Shown here: one piece after another, positions 45,007 through 57,699 of the stretch
Numbering within the stretch: position 1 is the first letter of the stretch
Layout: each line of letters starts with the position of its first letter
Assembly (NCBI RefSeq): GCF_000002425.4
Contig: NC_037266.1
Location: 6,823,180-6,887,179, forward strand
Source of the DNA: Physcomitrium patens
Taxonomy: Eukaryota; Streptophyta; Bryopsida; Funariales; Funariaceae
Length of the DNA stretch: 64,000 bases
Reading direction: 5' to 3'
Position numbers and translations under genes: made by a program
The notes under the pieces: model-generated
Told to the model about the DNA's origin: nothing
The model's input: only the letters and a program-made list of their open reading frames with translations
Database searches by the model: none

Positions 45007-47450
45007 TATTATATTCTATAAAATGCACTTGAGAATGCATTGGGTACTTGGTTGTGGAAGATAAAATATTATTTGTAACAAAAAGTCCTAATAATTTTAA
45101 TAGAATCCTAAATAAATTCTAATTAAATCTTAATAATACTAATCTATCTTTAATCAAATTCAAAAGAAGTCCTAAGAAAATTTTAAAAGAAATAAAAAAA
45201 AATTATAAATTAATCTTAAAGAAATATATACAATAAATAAATTCTAAAAAAATATCAAAGAAATATTTTTTTAAATACTAAAAATAGAACCTTAAAAAAA
45301 TTCTAATAAAATTTTAATATAATTATAATTAAATCTTAATAAAATCCTAAATCAATTCTAGCCAAATCCTAATATAATCCTAAATTAATCATAAAAAAAA
45401 TCTAAATCCTAATCAAAACTTAAATCAATCTTAAACAAATTCTAATAAAATTTTAAAGCAATCTTAACTAAATCATAATGTAATTCTAAACTATTCCTAG
45501 CTAAATCTTAATATAATCCTAAATCAATTCTAAATAAATTCTAAGTCCTAACCAAATCTTAATAAAATCTTAATCAAATTTTAACTAAACTATAATCAAA
45601 ATTTAATTAAATTCTAACAAGATCCTAAAAAAGTTTAAAGTAGATTGTAATCAATCTCTATTAATACTAATCAAATATATTGATCTTAATTAATACTAAT
45701 CAAACCATTCATCTTAACTCAAATTTCATCTACATTTCAATTTACAACCAATTAAAAGGTACATAAAATTTTAAAAAAATTAAACTCACTAATTAAAATA
45801 AAAGCTCTTAAAACTTTCAAAAGTTAAAAGCCATCATTCTCTAATCCAAATGTTGATCTTTTAGTAGAGATTTTTCCTTACTAAACTATTAAATTGTTTC
45901 AAAGTTTGACTTATGTGTAGATTTTTAAGTCTAGATTGCTATTACCAAATTTTGCTTTAATTGAATTAGTAAATTTTTTGGATTATAAAAACCCTCATTA
46001 ATCCTAAATTTTAAAACTTTGAGATCCTAATCCAATCAAATTCTCTTATCCTTAAATCTAATTATTTGATCACTTTTAAATTTTTTAAAAATATTAAAAG
46101 CAAGTACAAGAAAAAAAAACTTACAAAATTTCATCTATATACATGCTATGAGATTCACAAAATAATCAAAATTATAAACTAATTTTTATTTTTCAAAATC
46201 CAAAACTACTATGTACAACTGTAGAATAGATATTAATTCATTTTTGAAAGATATTTATAAAATATATTAATAGTCCATACAATAAGAAATTCAGGAGGAC
46301 AGATGAGTGATTTAGTTATTAAAAATGGTTAATTACAAAATTACGGTTAGGATCTAAAGAATTAGGGAAAAGTATATAGGAGTTGTAGAAGTTAATTAGG
46401 ATGCCAGAGTGTAAGAGTCGTGAGCCGAGGGCCATTGTTGTGATAGTGTGAGCTGGGGTAAGCTTGGTGCTATTTCTTCTCTTTTGTTTGTTATTTTCTT
46501 TGAATAAGAGGATTGAGAGTTTCTGAATATTGTGAAGTGAATTATGGAATGGAAATGTGATTGGTATTATTTGAGAAGAAGAAAGATTCAATGCTGAAAT
46601 CTAATTGTAGTTCAACAAAGAGAATGAGTCTGTGTTTGTGTGAAACACTGTAATGTGAATGGCAGTTCTGTGTGAAGAATTCCAATGATTGGAACGAGGG
46701 TAATTGTGTGCTGAAAGCTGTGAGGGTGCAGTATTACAGTTGGAGATTATGAAGGTGAATATATTGGTGGAAATAGCAGTTGTTGGTATGATTGAATTGC
46801 TATAAGGAAGAGATCGATAAGGTGAAGGAGGAGATTATTGTTTCCTTGTGTGTTTAGATATTGGAAATAGAGACGATACATTCAGGAGGTAATTGATTGT
46901 GTAACCCTAACGTAAATGCTTAAGCAACTAGTCATTCCCCATATTTGAATCCCCCTATACGGGTTTATGCTCGGAGGTTTCTTCTGGAATAAGTAAAATG
47001 AACAATCACAACAACTCTTACTTTGAAAAGCCCTTAAAAATTCAATATGTCTCTAAAATACATAAAACTAGGTATCTAAAAATCTCTCACTAATCTCATC
47101 TCAAATCCTACTTTTTAATCAACCAAAAAATCTTAGAATTGCCATAGGTGTGCAATTTTGTACCTCACAATTTGATTTTCATCTTAATTTACAATTGATC
47201 CTCTTTGGATATTAATCTTTATTATTTTAGGATAAATTTTACTAAAATATATTATTAAATTCTTTCTAAAGATGTATATTTAATTTTTTTTTCTTAATCT
47301 ACTTTTTTTTTCTATTTATGGTCTTATAAAGTAAGTAGAAGCATTTTTTCAAGAAGGTAGCATGAATAATTATTAATTTTTATTACCTCATTATCTATTA
47401 ATTATATTTTTTAATTTAAAATTATTTATATTTCTAATTTTATAATACAT
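45007..47450 (-). repeat. LTR M, F-type, carrying a solo B LTR
   Basis: Starts near 45007. The region TTGAGAATGCATTGGGTACTTGGT matches the F start. It carries a decayed telomere-like array (45080-45620) and resumes after the B LTR with GCTTTGTAAAGTAAGTAGAAGC-like sequence near 47325. It splits chromovirus E5. Borders are approximate. Confidence 0.68.
46220..47010 (+). repeat. Solo LTR of family B (791 bp)
   Basis: TGTAGAATAG...CAATCACA, flanked by a perfect ACAAC duplication (46215-46219 and 47011-47015). It has the same length as the B2 3' LTR. It shows that B elements did transpose and then recombine to solo LTRs. Confidence 0.9.
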
Positions 47451-47691
47451 ATTTCTAAGTTTTTTTGACACATGAAAAATATGAAAATTATGCTTTTTAT
47501 ATTATCTTAGAATAGATGAAAATATTATTTAGATAATAAATAACAAAATAATCTAAAACTTCTTCAAAAATATCATTTATTAGATATTAAAAAGCAATTG
47601 GTATATTTGTGAATTCAAATAATATGACATTATATTCAAAATGCAATCTTTAATTTTGGTTTTTTTTTTTTTTTTTTTTATGTATGCTAGT
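47451..47691 (-). pseudogene. E5 reverse transcriptase fragment
   Basis: Aligns with the E3 RT at about 42310-42480 (ATATGACATTATATT, TAATTGGTACATTTGT). It ends at the E1 LTR. The E1 duplication CTAGT/CTAGA and the continuation at 56926 show that E1 landed inside this RT. Confidence 0.6.
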
Positions 47692-49438
47692 TGTCATGAA
47701 CATACATATTTATCTAAATAAGAAGTGTGAGTCATCAAATCAATTCATTAGTTGTTTTAGGATAAAAAGATGTATTTAAAGTACTTAGAATCATAATATA
47801 TGGTGAATAGTATAGAAATATTTAGAAAAATAGAAAATTAGAGTGCTTGTTGTAGAATTAGAATCTTAGTAAGACTTGGAGGCAATTATGTTAGTTGGTT
47901 TAGTATTTTTTAATTAATATTGAGTATTGAAGATTATTTATTGAGGTCAATATTTATATTGATCTTTTATCTATATATATTACTTATAAGAAAAACTATA
48001 AATTTTAGTTAGTAGTTAGAAGAAGCATGAAAAAGAACTTCATGTCTTTTTAGTTAGATATATAAAAAGTAAGATTAATAGTAGTTTTAAATTGATTTTA
48101 TTATTATAAAAAATTATCAATACAAGAAATTATAGCCTTAAACTGATTTTATTATTATGGAATCATTATAAGAATTTTTAGAATTTTTTTAGATTTTTTT
48201 TAGAGTTGTTTTAGGAATTTTTAGAGCAATTTCAAAGACTTTGATAAAAATGAGTTTTATCACTTTGGAAGCCATAATGAAGAACTGGAGCAAGATTTGA
48301 AGGCCAAAATTAATTTTTATGCTAATTGGATGTTTTTAAACACCATGGTGAAGTCAAAAATACAAAATTATTGATTTTACTAGTAGAAAGTAGGAGGACC
48401 AGCAGCTAGTGTAGTCCTTTTAAGAAGGGAGATACACAAGTCTCATATAGGTTGTAGCACCTTGAAGGTAGTTAAGAAGATAAGACTAAGACATCGTGGC
48501 CTTTTTTATCAATCCATGTAGACTATTTGTGAGCCTTGGTGAAGCTTGAAGTCCTGATCTCTTAAGCAAGTTATCTTTGAAGTAAAAATTATTTACTTAA
48601 CTTTTCATTTATTTACTTGTTATTTTTTAAACCTTCATAACTTATTCATAGTAACTCGGATTTAAATGTTTCTTATACCATTAAAAATATAAAAAAAATA
48701 AATTTCTAAAAATATTTTTTAAAATTTTTTATTGGATAAAAAATTAATAAATAAATTGTGACTAGTTTTATAGTGTACAATTATTTGATTGCACTTCTTC
48801 CACTTGTTTTGTATTTTACTTCTTTTTTTCTTGTTCTTGATACTTTCACTTTATACCATCTATTACAAATAACTCTTAATTGAGGCCATCTTATAATTGG
48901 ATTGAGGAGTAAATTTTATACTCATAAGAAGTATTAGGTAGAAAATAAATATAGATAGATTAGATATTATGTTGTAGAAAAGCTTCTTAGAAGCTTCACA
49001 GATGTATATTTGACTTTATACATATTTATAATTGATTGACAGGTTAAAAACTTGGCCAAAAAATTATCTATGTGTTGATTATATACATAACTTGTGTTAT
49101 AAGCTAATAACATGGTTGTATATAAGAAACTTACCTTGCAAGTTAAGATATGTGTCTTACAAATTAGACATGTATTGGAGGTTTTTAGGACATTGCCACA
49201 TAGCTCATAGTTAGATAGTATATATAGAGGTAAGAGTGAAGCCTTCTACACTCATGTCAATGTTTTTCTAGTCCTTAGTCTTATTTCAAGACTTTCTAGA
49301 TTTCTTATCTTTGGCAATAGCCATTCTATTTCAATATATTATCATCTTTGAATAATTTTTTATTCTTTTTCAATGACATAAGAATATGTTTATTTTTTTT
49401 TATTTTTTTTTATTTTTTAAGATTCATGTCCTTAATAA
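47692..49438 (+). repeat. 5' LTR of E1, with H2 inside
   Basis: About 541 bp once H2 and its duplicate are removed; starts TGTCATGAAC. It has ATAGTATATATAGAGG (promoter-like) and CAATAGCCATTCT in common with the other E LTRs. Confidence 0.8.
47726..48926 (-). repeat. Solo LTR H2 (1201 bp)
   Basis: Minus orientation, same length as H1. Perfect AGAAG duplication (47721-47725 and 48927-48931). Inserted in the E1 5' LTR. Confidence 0.9.
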
Positions 49439-49679
49439 TTTAAAAAGAGTGTTAACTTATTATCTTTATTTTGTATTAGAAGTGAATTGATTACTCTACT
49501 TCTATTGTTACATTTAGAAGGTTGTAAACTATCCATCTTTAAAGTCACTTTTAATTTTTGAATATTGATTGTTTTTTTTTAAAAAGAATGGAATACCTTT
49601 TTTAAAAAAAAATAATTTTATATTAAAGGTTACAAATTACCTTGTTCTAATTTAACTTACAGATTTTTTTTGAATTATC

Positions 49680-49715
<36 letters not shown>

Positions 49716-50800
49716 AATGATACTCTTTGTGGAATTGAGAATAGATTTACAACCATTGCACATCTTCACAAGCTTGTCTATACTTTGAGGGTAGAAATCT
49801 CATGTATCTCTAACATCAACTATGAAAGTAGTATTTTGATGCTTATAGAATAAATCAACAATAAAATTCAAAATATATACTAAGAAGTTGTATAATTGAG
49901 AGAAGCAAGTAAATCAACTTCACAACTAAATCCAATTAGTCTTTCTATTCAAAATATGAGAGAGGTAAGGATAAATATGCTTGAGAAGTTCATTGGAATA
50001 AGACAAAATTTTAAAGATTTTTACAAGTAAAATTTTATCTAATATTATATCTTTCTTAATATCCTAATGGATTTATTCAAGTTAGATTCATATGTATACT
50101 TCTCTCTAGGAATGCTCTCTCTTAATTTGTACTTTTGATGGAAAAAGATTCATGTCTTTTCAATGATTTGAATTCATTCTTAAAAGTATTTATGATCACT
50201 TTTGGAGAAAGTGATCAAAAAATGGAAGCAAAAATCAAAATTATATCTTTAAGGCAAAGATCATATTTAGCTATTAAATATACTACATAATTCCAAAATC
50301 TTATTTGTAATATAAATTAGAATAATAAAGTATTTATTAATCAATTTTAAAATGGGCTAAAAGATAATGTCAAAGTTTTTTTTTTGATAATGCTAAAAAC
50401 AAACTCATTAGAATAATTTATTATTGAAGTCATTCCATGCAAAAATTGACTCTTTGAAAGCTGTCAAGAATTAAGATTTTGTTGGAAAGGTAAAAATCTA
50501 GATATGGCAATAGTCTCTAAATTTACAAAAATTTATTCATCAAGATTGGAATCTATGCAAATTGATACAATATATTTCAAGCCTCTTATTATACAAAAAA
50601 AAACTTAATGCCATCACGAATGTTTATGCTTTTATTATGAAGAATCTAAATACACTATTCAATATTGTCTAAAGAAGCAATGCAACCACAAAATGAGGAG
50701 TATAATTTCCAAAGAAGAAAATGTATCAAAAAACAAATTTTTTCAACTCTAATAAAGACCATGTGATTAGAATCTTATATAACACTTAATAAAGGTCATA
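49439..50800 (+). pseudogene. Leader and gag of E1
   Basis: Decayed. A capsid-type region lies around 49970-50440. A knuckle-like end (TIQYCLKKQCNHK) near 50650-50690 corresponds to E3 43526-43717. A run of A's sits at 49683-49711. No long frame is left. Confidence 0.55.
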
Positions 50801-50819
50801 TTTTTTCTTTAAATCCTTC

Positions 50820-51593
50820 ACCTTATTTTATAATAGAAGTTTGTTTGAAATCAAAAAATCACAAAGTCTTTGCCTTACTAGATCCAAGAGCCTCAACTTA
50901 TTTTATAGACAAAGTCTTCATTAAAAAATAAGAAATATCTTTAGTCAAAAAAACATTCATACAAGTAGAAGTCATAGATAGTCATTTGTTGTCCTCTAGA
51001 GACATTATCTATAAAACTGTTCTTTTAGATGTAGCAACTAAATATCATAATACCTTAGTAATATTCAATGTTATTAGATTTCCATCCAACCTTGTTATTT
51101 TAGGATTAATCTAAAAAAGCACAATCCTCAAATACATTAGACCCTTTATAACCTTAATTTTTTCTATAGTTTAATCTAGGATCTTGTTAGTCAAGTAGAA
51201 ATCAACATGTCCAATACAATCAAACCTTTATTAGTAGGTGCAAGAACTTTCATGCATGCAATAAAAGAAGGATCAATTTTTGCTATATACGACATATCTA
51301 TTTTTAATAAAAAAATCTTTAAGTGGCATTCTAAGCTAGTACTCAGATTATCAAGATATTTTTTAAAACAAAATACAAATATTATTTTAGAACATTGTTC
51401 ATATGACTATTCTATTGATCTTCTAGACAAAGCTCAACCACCATTTGGAATAATTTATAAAATATCACAAAATAAGTTATTTGTACTTAAGAAGTATAAT
51501 TATAAAAATTTGGCTAAAAATCTCATATGCTATTTTAAATCTTTAGCAAAGATTTCTATCTTATTTGTAAAGAAAAAAGATGGATCCTTATAA
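50820..51593 (+). pseudogene. Protease and RT start of E1
   Basis: Protease: KVFALLDPRASTYFIDKVF near 50855-50915, where the usual D-S/T-G-A is now DPRA. RT start, in a frame open from 51207 to 51593: SYDYSIDLLDKAQPPFG, LSQNEL-like SQNKLFVLKKY and FVKKKDGSL. This order with no gap is typical of chromovirus pol. The RT is then cut by the reverse E LTR at 51652. Confidence 0.78.
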
Positions 51594-51651
51594 ATGTGTA
51601 AAGACTATTGATGATTCAACAAGATTACCATCAAAATATCAAAAACATAAA

Positions 51652-52154
51652 TATTAAAGGACCAAAAATTTAATAAAATCTTACATAACTCAAAAAATAA
51701 ATAAATAAATAAAAATCACTCAAAACTAATATAGTATTAAAACTTGAATGGCTATTGCCAAAAAAAAAAGATTAAAAAGGCTTGAAATAAGACTAAGAAC
51801 TAGAAAGACATTGATAAGAGTAAAGAAGGCTTCAATCTTGCTTCCATATATACCATCTAACTAGATGCTATTTGGCAATGTTCTATAGGACTGCCAACAC
51901 GTATCTAACTTGTAAGATATATGGCTAACTTATAAGTTAAGTTTTCTATATATACACCAAATAGTAAATATGTGCAACATGGGGCTAACTTATTGGCTAA
52001 ATTTTTATTCTACCAATCAGTTATAAATACGTCTAAAGTCAAATATAGATCTATGAAGCTTTTAAAAAGCTTAGCTATAAGATAATATCAAATCTACTTA
52101 TATTTATTTTTTATCTAATATTTTTTATCCAACTAAATATATATGTCTATAACA
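51652..52154 (-). repeat. Solo LTR of family E inside the E1 RT
   Basis: Minus orientation; TATTAAAGGACCAAAAAT to about GTCTATAACA, matching E2 26900-27454. CATAA/CACAA flanks are a possible 5-bp duplication, though borders are uncertain by 1-2 bases. RT resumes at about 52170. Confidence 0.72.
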
Positions 52155-52159
52155 CACAA

Positions 52160-52985
52160 ATATACATCCTTTATCTTTGGTTTTAAGACTTCTTTGTCAA
52201 TTCAATTAAATAAAGATTTATACCAAAATAGATCAATAAACAACATATAATCTCATATGCATTAAAGAAGGAGATGAATGGAAGACTACATTTCAAACTA
52301 AGTATGGAAATTTTAAATATAATCTCATGCTTTTTGGACTTATGAATGTACCAACTACTTTTCAACATCTAATGAATGATATCTTTTTTAAGTTTCTTCA
52401 TGACTTTATCATCTATTATCTAGAAAATATTTTAATCTATTTTAAGATTATAAAGAGTATAAATTTTATGTTTGTCATGTGATATAAAAACTAAAAGATG
52501 TAAGATTATATGCCAAAATAAAATAAAAAAATATATATATTTTAAATTATTCAAATTAACTTCTTAACATATATCATTTCAAATGATGGCCTTATGATGG
52601 ATCCTAAAAAAGTCTAAACTATCATAGATTATAAGATTCTAAAGATAGTCAACAATTTAATTTTTTTAAAATTTTTCAATTATTATCCAAATCTTCATTA
52701 AAAACTTTTTTCAAGTTGCAATTCTTCTTATATCTCTAATATATAAAGGAAAACTTAATTAGAAAAATAAATTTAAATATCTTTTGAAGTATTGAAGACA
52801 ATATATATTTTTATATCAATCTTGTATTGCATTGATTTTTTTAAAATATTTTTTATTGAAAAAAATACATTAAACTTTTCTAAAGATATAATTTGTCACA
52901 AATAGGAAAAAATGATAAATTTTATTTGATAAATTTTTATTTTAAAAAAAATTTAGCAACCAAAATTAATTATAAGATATATATA

Positions 52986-53030
<45 letters not shown>

Positions 53031-53166
53031 TAATTATATATTCATTTTAAGAATAATATCATTATTTATAAGGTATTTTTAATTTAGAAATTATACTACT
53101 GCATTATAAGCATTTCAAGTACTTCATGTCAACACATATTTTGAATCATTGTCAAGTCCATTAGAG
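52160..53166 (+). pseudogene. RT palm and RNase H of E1
   Basis: EWKTTFQTKYGNFKYNLM and FGLMNVPTTFQHLMNDIF are unmistakable chromovirus RT. The catalytic box reads YLEN in place of YLDD, so the copy is dead. RNase H follows in poor condition. A T/A run lies at 52988-53025. Confidence 0.78.
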
Positions 53167-53171
53167 CATGT

Positions 53172-54378
53172 TATGTGTGTAAATTTTCAATCCTCAATCC
53201 AAGTTACAAGATGGCCTAAACTAAGAATTGCTTGTAATTTGTAGTATGAAGTGAAGTAGGCAATTAAAAAGAACAAAAGAAGAACAACTACAAAGCAATA
53301 GAAATAAATGACATGATGTAATTACAACACCCAAGACTAAGTTATAGTCTGTTCACTGTGTTTTTATCCAATAAAAAGTAAAAATAAAAAATAAAAAATA
53401 TATTTTTATATAGATAATTTTATTGTCTTTCCAATGATATAAGAAACATGTAAATCCGAATTACTATGAATAAGTTGTGAGGTTTTAAAGATATGAAGTA
53501 AATAATTAAAAAATGAAGTAAAAATATTTTACCTCAAAAGTAACTTGCTTATAGATCAAGGGTTCGAGCCTCACCAAGACTCATATGTAGTATATAAGGG
53601 TATCTAAGAGAGGCCACAAGGCTTTAATCTTATCCTCCTAACTACCTTCAAGGTGCTACAACCAATATGGGACTTGTGTACTACCCTTCCTACAAAGACT
53701 ATACTAGTTGCTGGTCCTCCTATTTTCTACCAGAAGGACCAACATTTTTATAATTTTGACCTCATCATGGTGTTCAAAAATATCCTATTAGCCTGGGAAC
53801 CTTGTGTGGCACTGAAATCTTGCTCCATTTCTTCATAAAGGCTCCCAAAGTAATTAAACTCATTTTAACCAAGATCTTAAAAATTACTCTAAAAATTTCT
53901 AAATAATTCTAAATAAATTCTAAATAAAATTTTTAAAAATAATAATATTTTTATAATTATAATATCCATTTAAGGATATATTTTTCTATCTTAATGATTT
54001 TTGATAATAATAAAAATTAATTTAAATCCATTATAAATCTTATTTTTTATATCAATAACTAAAATGAGATGAGGTTCTTTCTCATGCTTCTTCTAACTAC
54101 TAACATTTATAGTTTTTATAAGTAGTACATATAGATGAAGACCAATATAAATATTGGTTTTAATAAATAATCCTTAATATTCAATAATAAAATAAAAATA
54201 CTAAACTAATGAGTATAATTGCCTCCAAGACTTACTAAGATTCTATTTCCACCACTAACATTTTAATTTTCTATTTTTCTAAGGATTTCTACACTAATCA
54301 CTATATATTGTGATTTAAATCATTCTAAATGTAAATTTTTATTCTAAAATAATAAGTGAGTTAATTTGATGACTCACA
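53172..54378 (+). repeat. Solo LTR H3 (1207 bp)
   Basis: Perfect CATGT duplication (53167-53171 and 54379-54383). The first bases are TATGTGTGTAAA (TG changed to TA); the end is GATGACTCACA. Inserted in E1 between RNase H and integrase. Confidence 0.88.
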
Positions 54379-54383
54379 CATGT

Positions 54384-55160
54384 CTTTATTAATATTTTAT
54401 TTCAATTTTATTTATTGATATAAAAAAATAAGATTTAAAAGATGTCTTATTTAAACATTCTTATCTTTCATCCAAAGAAAAAAAATGCAGCCTTTGATCA
54501 ACAAAGAACAATTTTCTTAAAGATAGAGCATTTTCATCTTTAAATAATGAACATTTTTCAAGCAAGTTCAATTGAGTAAGCCCTATAATCTTCTTGTTTA
54601 TGATATTAAGAGAAAAAAATTAAGTCTCATGAGACTTCTAAATTTGAATCCAAAAATAATCTATTCTATTTTGAGGAATGATTATGTATTCTTGATGATA
54701 AAGCATGATTATATATTCTTCAAGCTCAACATGATTTTTCAATAACTAGACATTTTAAATACAACAAGACTTAATAGCTAATATCTAGAGATTTTTAGTA
54801 GCATCAATTATAGAAAGCAGTTTAAGACTTTGTACAGTCATGTGATATTTATTTAAAATCAAAAATTCCTTGTCATTGATCTTATATACTTCTTTAATCA
54901 TTATCTATTTCAAAAAAATTATAATATTTATTTCTATGGATTTTATTATCAATCTTTTAATCTCAAGTTTGTATGATTTTATATTTGTGATAGTAGATCA
55001 ATTCACTAAGATAGCATATTTTATACCATATACAAAATCTATCATTGGTGAAGAAATAATTAAGTTTTTTATTGACAACATCTGCTACCATCAAGAATTA
55101 TTTAGAAATATCATATCAAATATGAAGACTCAATATGTATCAAGATTTTAAAAAATCTTT
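54384..55160 (+). pseudogene. Integrase of E1
   Basis: The core is visible in the frame 54870-55151: MDFIINLLISSLYDFIFVIV with VDQFTKIAYFIPYTKS and ISNMKTQYVSRF, i.e. the first and second catalytic Asp region (the second Asp is Asn-Met here). Upstream, the decayed RNase H-integrase connection starts right after H3. Confidence 0.8.
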
Positions 55161-55639
55161 TTTGAGATTTTAAAGATAAATATAAAGCTATCTTTGACTT
55201 TTTAACTCTAAATTAATAAATAAAAAAGTGTATAAATCAAGTTTTGAAATAATATTTGAGTTGTGCTATCAATTATCAATAAGTTAACTGAATAATTCTT
55301 TTATCATTAATAAATTTTGCTTATAATAATATAGTATATTTTTTTATTCAATAAACATCTTTCTTTATTAATTATAATTATCATCTACAACTTGATACTT
55401 TTGACTTCTCAAAAGTTGATAATCCTTGATAAAAGATTTGAGAAATCATTTATTTGAGCTATATACAACAATAAAGCCATAATCAACCATTTCTTATTTG
55501 TAAACAAATCAATCTATTTACTTATTGATTATATCTATCAAAGTCTATGAAGATCCATCTTATATTTGTCTTATTTCTTCTTAAGTCATATAAAATAGCG
55601 AATATCTCAAGAAAAAAAGAAATGCCACTTCTTCCTATG

Positions 55640-55815
55640 AAAGAAGATAATAATTAAGAGTTTGAAGTGAAAAGAGTTTTAAATTTGAGGCAGTGCCAAA
55701 ATAAGTTAGAATATCTTATTCATTAGTATAAATATGATATTAGTGAATACATATGAGAGTTAACTAAGAATCTTACAAATGTAGAAAAAGAAGTTGATAG
55801 TTTTCATTGATGACA
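55640..55815 (+). pseudogene. Chromodomain remnant of E1
   Basis: EFEVKRVLNLR, then LEYLIH*YKYDISEYI*E and LTKNLTNVEKEVDSFH. This matches the chromodomain pattern (VE.IL, YLVKWKGY, TWEP..NL) with two Trp codons turned into stops. Such domains steer integration to silent chromatin in chromoviruses. Confidence 0.78.
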
Positions 55816-56390
55816 TCTATCAAAATCAAGATAAAAAATAATAAATCTTTGCTATAAAAAATAACACTTAAAAAAATTACATTTCACCTTCTATCTTTAT
55901 TTTTAGTTTATATGTAGCATTAAGAAGATGAAGAATCAACATCCAATAGATTCAACTCAAAAGTCTTTGTTTGCTAACTTAATAAATAAAATATTATAAT
56001 TATTATAGCCTTTGAAACAACATAATTGACATGAGGACCTTCAAGAATGATAAGTTCTTCTCTAAATAGATTACAAAATATAATATATTTGATATAATAA
56101 CTTTTGAAGAGATTCTTGATGTTTGGTGATTTTATCAAAGGTATAAATGACTCTTGATGGTCTTACAAATGTTTTATTTAAAGGAAGTTATAAAACCCTC
56201 AACAATAACCAAATAATATTGTGATCTTCTTGCTTTTGAATGCGACATTATTGATGGATGATAGGACCTATCAACCACCTTCAAAAAGAAATAAGATTAG
56301 AATATGTAACAAACATAATTCGCCACATCTTAAACTTTTCAACATATAATGACTGCTCTTTATGGAATTCATTTCAAGAAAGAGAAATAA

Positions 56391-56920
56391 TGTTATGGAT
56401 ATATACATTTATTTAAATAAGAAGCGTTAAGTAGAAGATAAATATAAGTAGATTTGATTTTATATTATGGTAAATCTTTTTAGAAACTTTATAGATACAT
56501 ATTTGATTTTATTCATATTTATAGTTGATTGATACGTTAAAAACTTTGTCAACAAATTAGCCATGTAATGCATGTATAGATAGCTTGTAGTACAATTAAT
56601 ATTGTGGTGCATATATAAGAAACTTGCTTTGCGAGTTATAACACATGTCTTGCAAATTGAATACATATTAGAGGTCTTATAGGACGTCACCATGTAGCTC
56701 CTAGTTAGATAGTATATATAGAACCAAGACTAAAGCCTTCTTCATTCTTATCAATGTCTTTTTCATTTTTAATCTTATTTCAAGACTTTTTAGTCTTCTT
56801 GTCTTTAGCAATAGCCATTATAGTTCAATATATTATCATCTTTGAGTGATTTTCTAATTTTTTAAAGTAACATAAGAATATTGAGATTTTTTTTTTTTTT
56901 TTAAGTTCAAGTCCTTCATA
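56391..56920 (+). repeat. 3' LTR of E1 (530 bp)
   Basis: Preceded by a purine tract (AAGAAAGAGAAATAA). TGTTATGGAT to GTCCTTCATA. Confidence 0.82.
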
Positions 56921-56925
56921 CTAGA

Positions 56926-57660
56926 CTATATGATCCTTCTAGATCTTTTTTGTATAAATTATTATTTAATTCAATAATAAATTTTAGTACTAATAATAAA
57001 AGATGTTTATTTTTTATGGTAATTTTATTAAGTGTTAATAATCTATACATATTTATAATAATCAATCTTTTTTCTTTATATGATAAAAACTCTTGCTTGA
57101 GATTTTGAATGGCATATGAAGTTCTTAGCTATATTCTCATTAATATATTCTTTGAATGGAATCTATTTATTCTATGATAAGCTATAGATTGATCCAAATG
57201 GTAGTTGAATTTTTTTTAAAGACCAATTGAATAATTATAAGAATAATGTTGTAAAATAATATTTATATATTTTTCAAAAAAGTCTTGATAATTATAATAA
57301 TAGCTTAAATTAATAATTAAAGTCTTTCTATCATTAAAAATGGATGTAGCATAAATAAATAAATAAAAGTGTGACTTCTCTTTTGCAACATGCACACAAG
57401 CTCTTACACGTCTTTAATAAAAGAATAGTTGTACTAGATTTATAACTTTCTACTTGAATAATAAAATTTTGAATTATTATGTGGATTAAATTACTATTAT
57501 TAGAAATTTAGTCCATTTAAAGATTATACTTCTTTAACCATAATAAACTTAAAATAATTAAGTTGGAAGAAAATATAATAATATTAAATATTATTAATCC
57601 ATTATTTTATTAATTATTATATCTAAGAGATAGTTTCATAGATAATATCTCCAAAATATA

Positions 57661-57699
<39 letters not shown>

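Larger units (their letters stand above)
47692..56920 (+). mobile_element. E1: full-length decayed chromovirus with nested LTRs
   Basis: 5' LTR 47692-49438 (interrupted by H2), gag, protease, RT (interrupted by a reverse E solo LTR), RNase H (followed by H3), integrase, chromodomain remnant, 3' LTR 56391-56920. Flanks CTAGT (47687-47691) and CTAGA (56921-56925). Without nested DNA it is about 6.3 kb, a normal length. Frames are interrupted throughout. Confidence 0.85.

Noticed and set aside
53540..53590. tRNA gene or tRNA-derived SINE in LTR H (GGTTCGAGCC then CACCA)
   Set aside because: No matching acceptor or D-arm sequence upstream; the motif lies in the middle of an LTR and is altered in H1.
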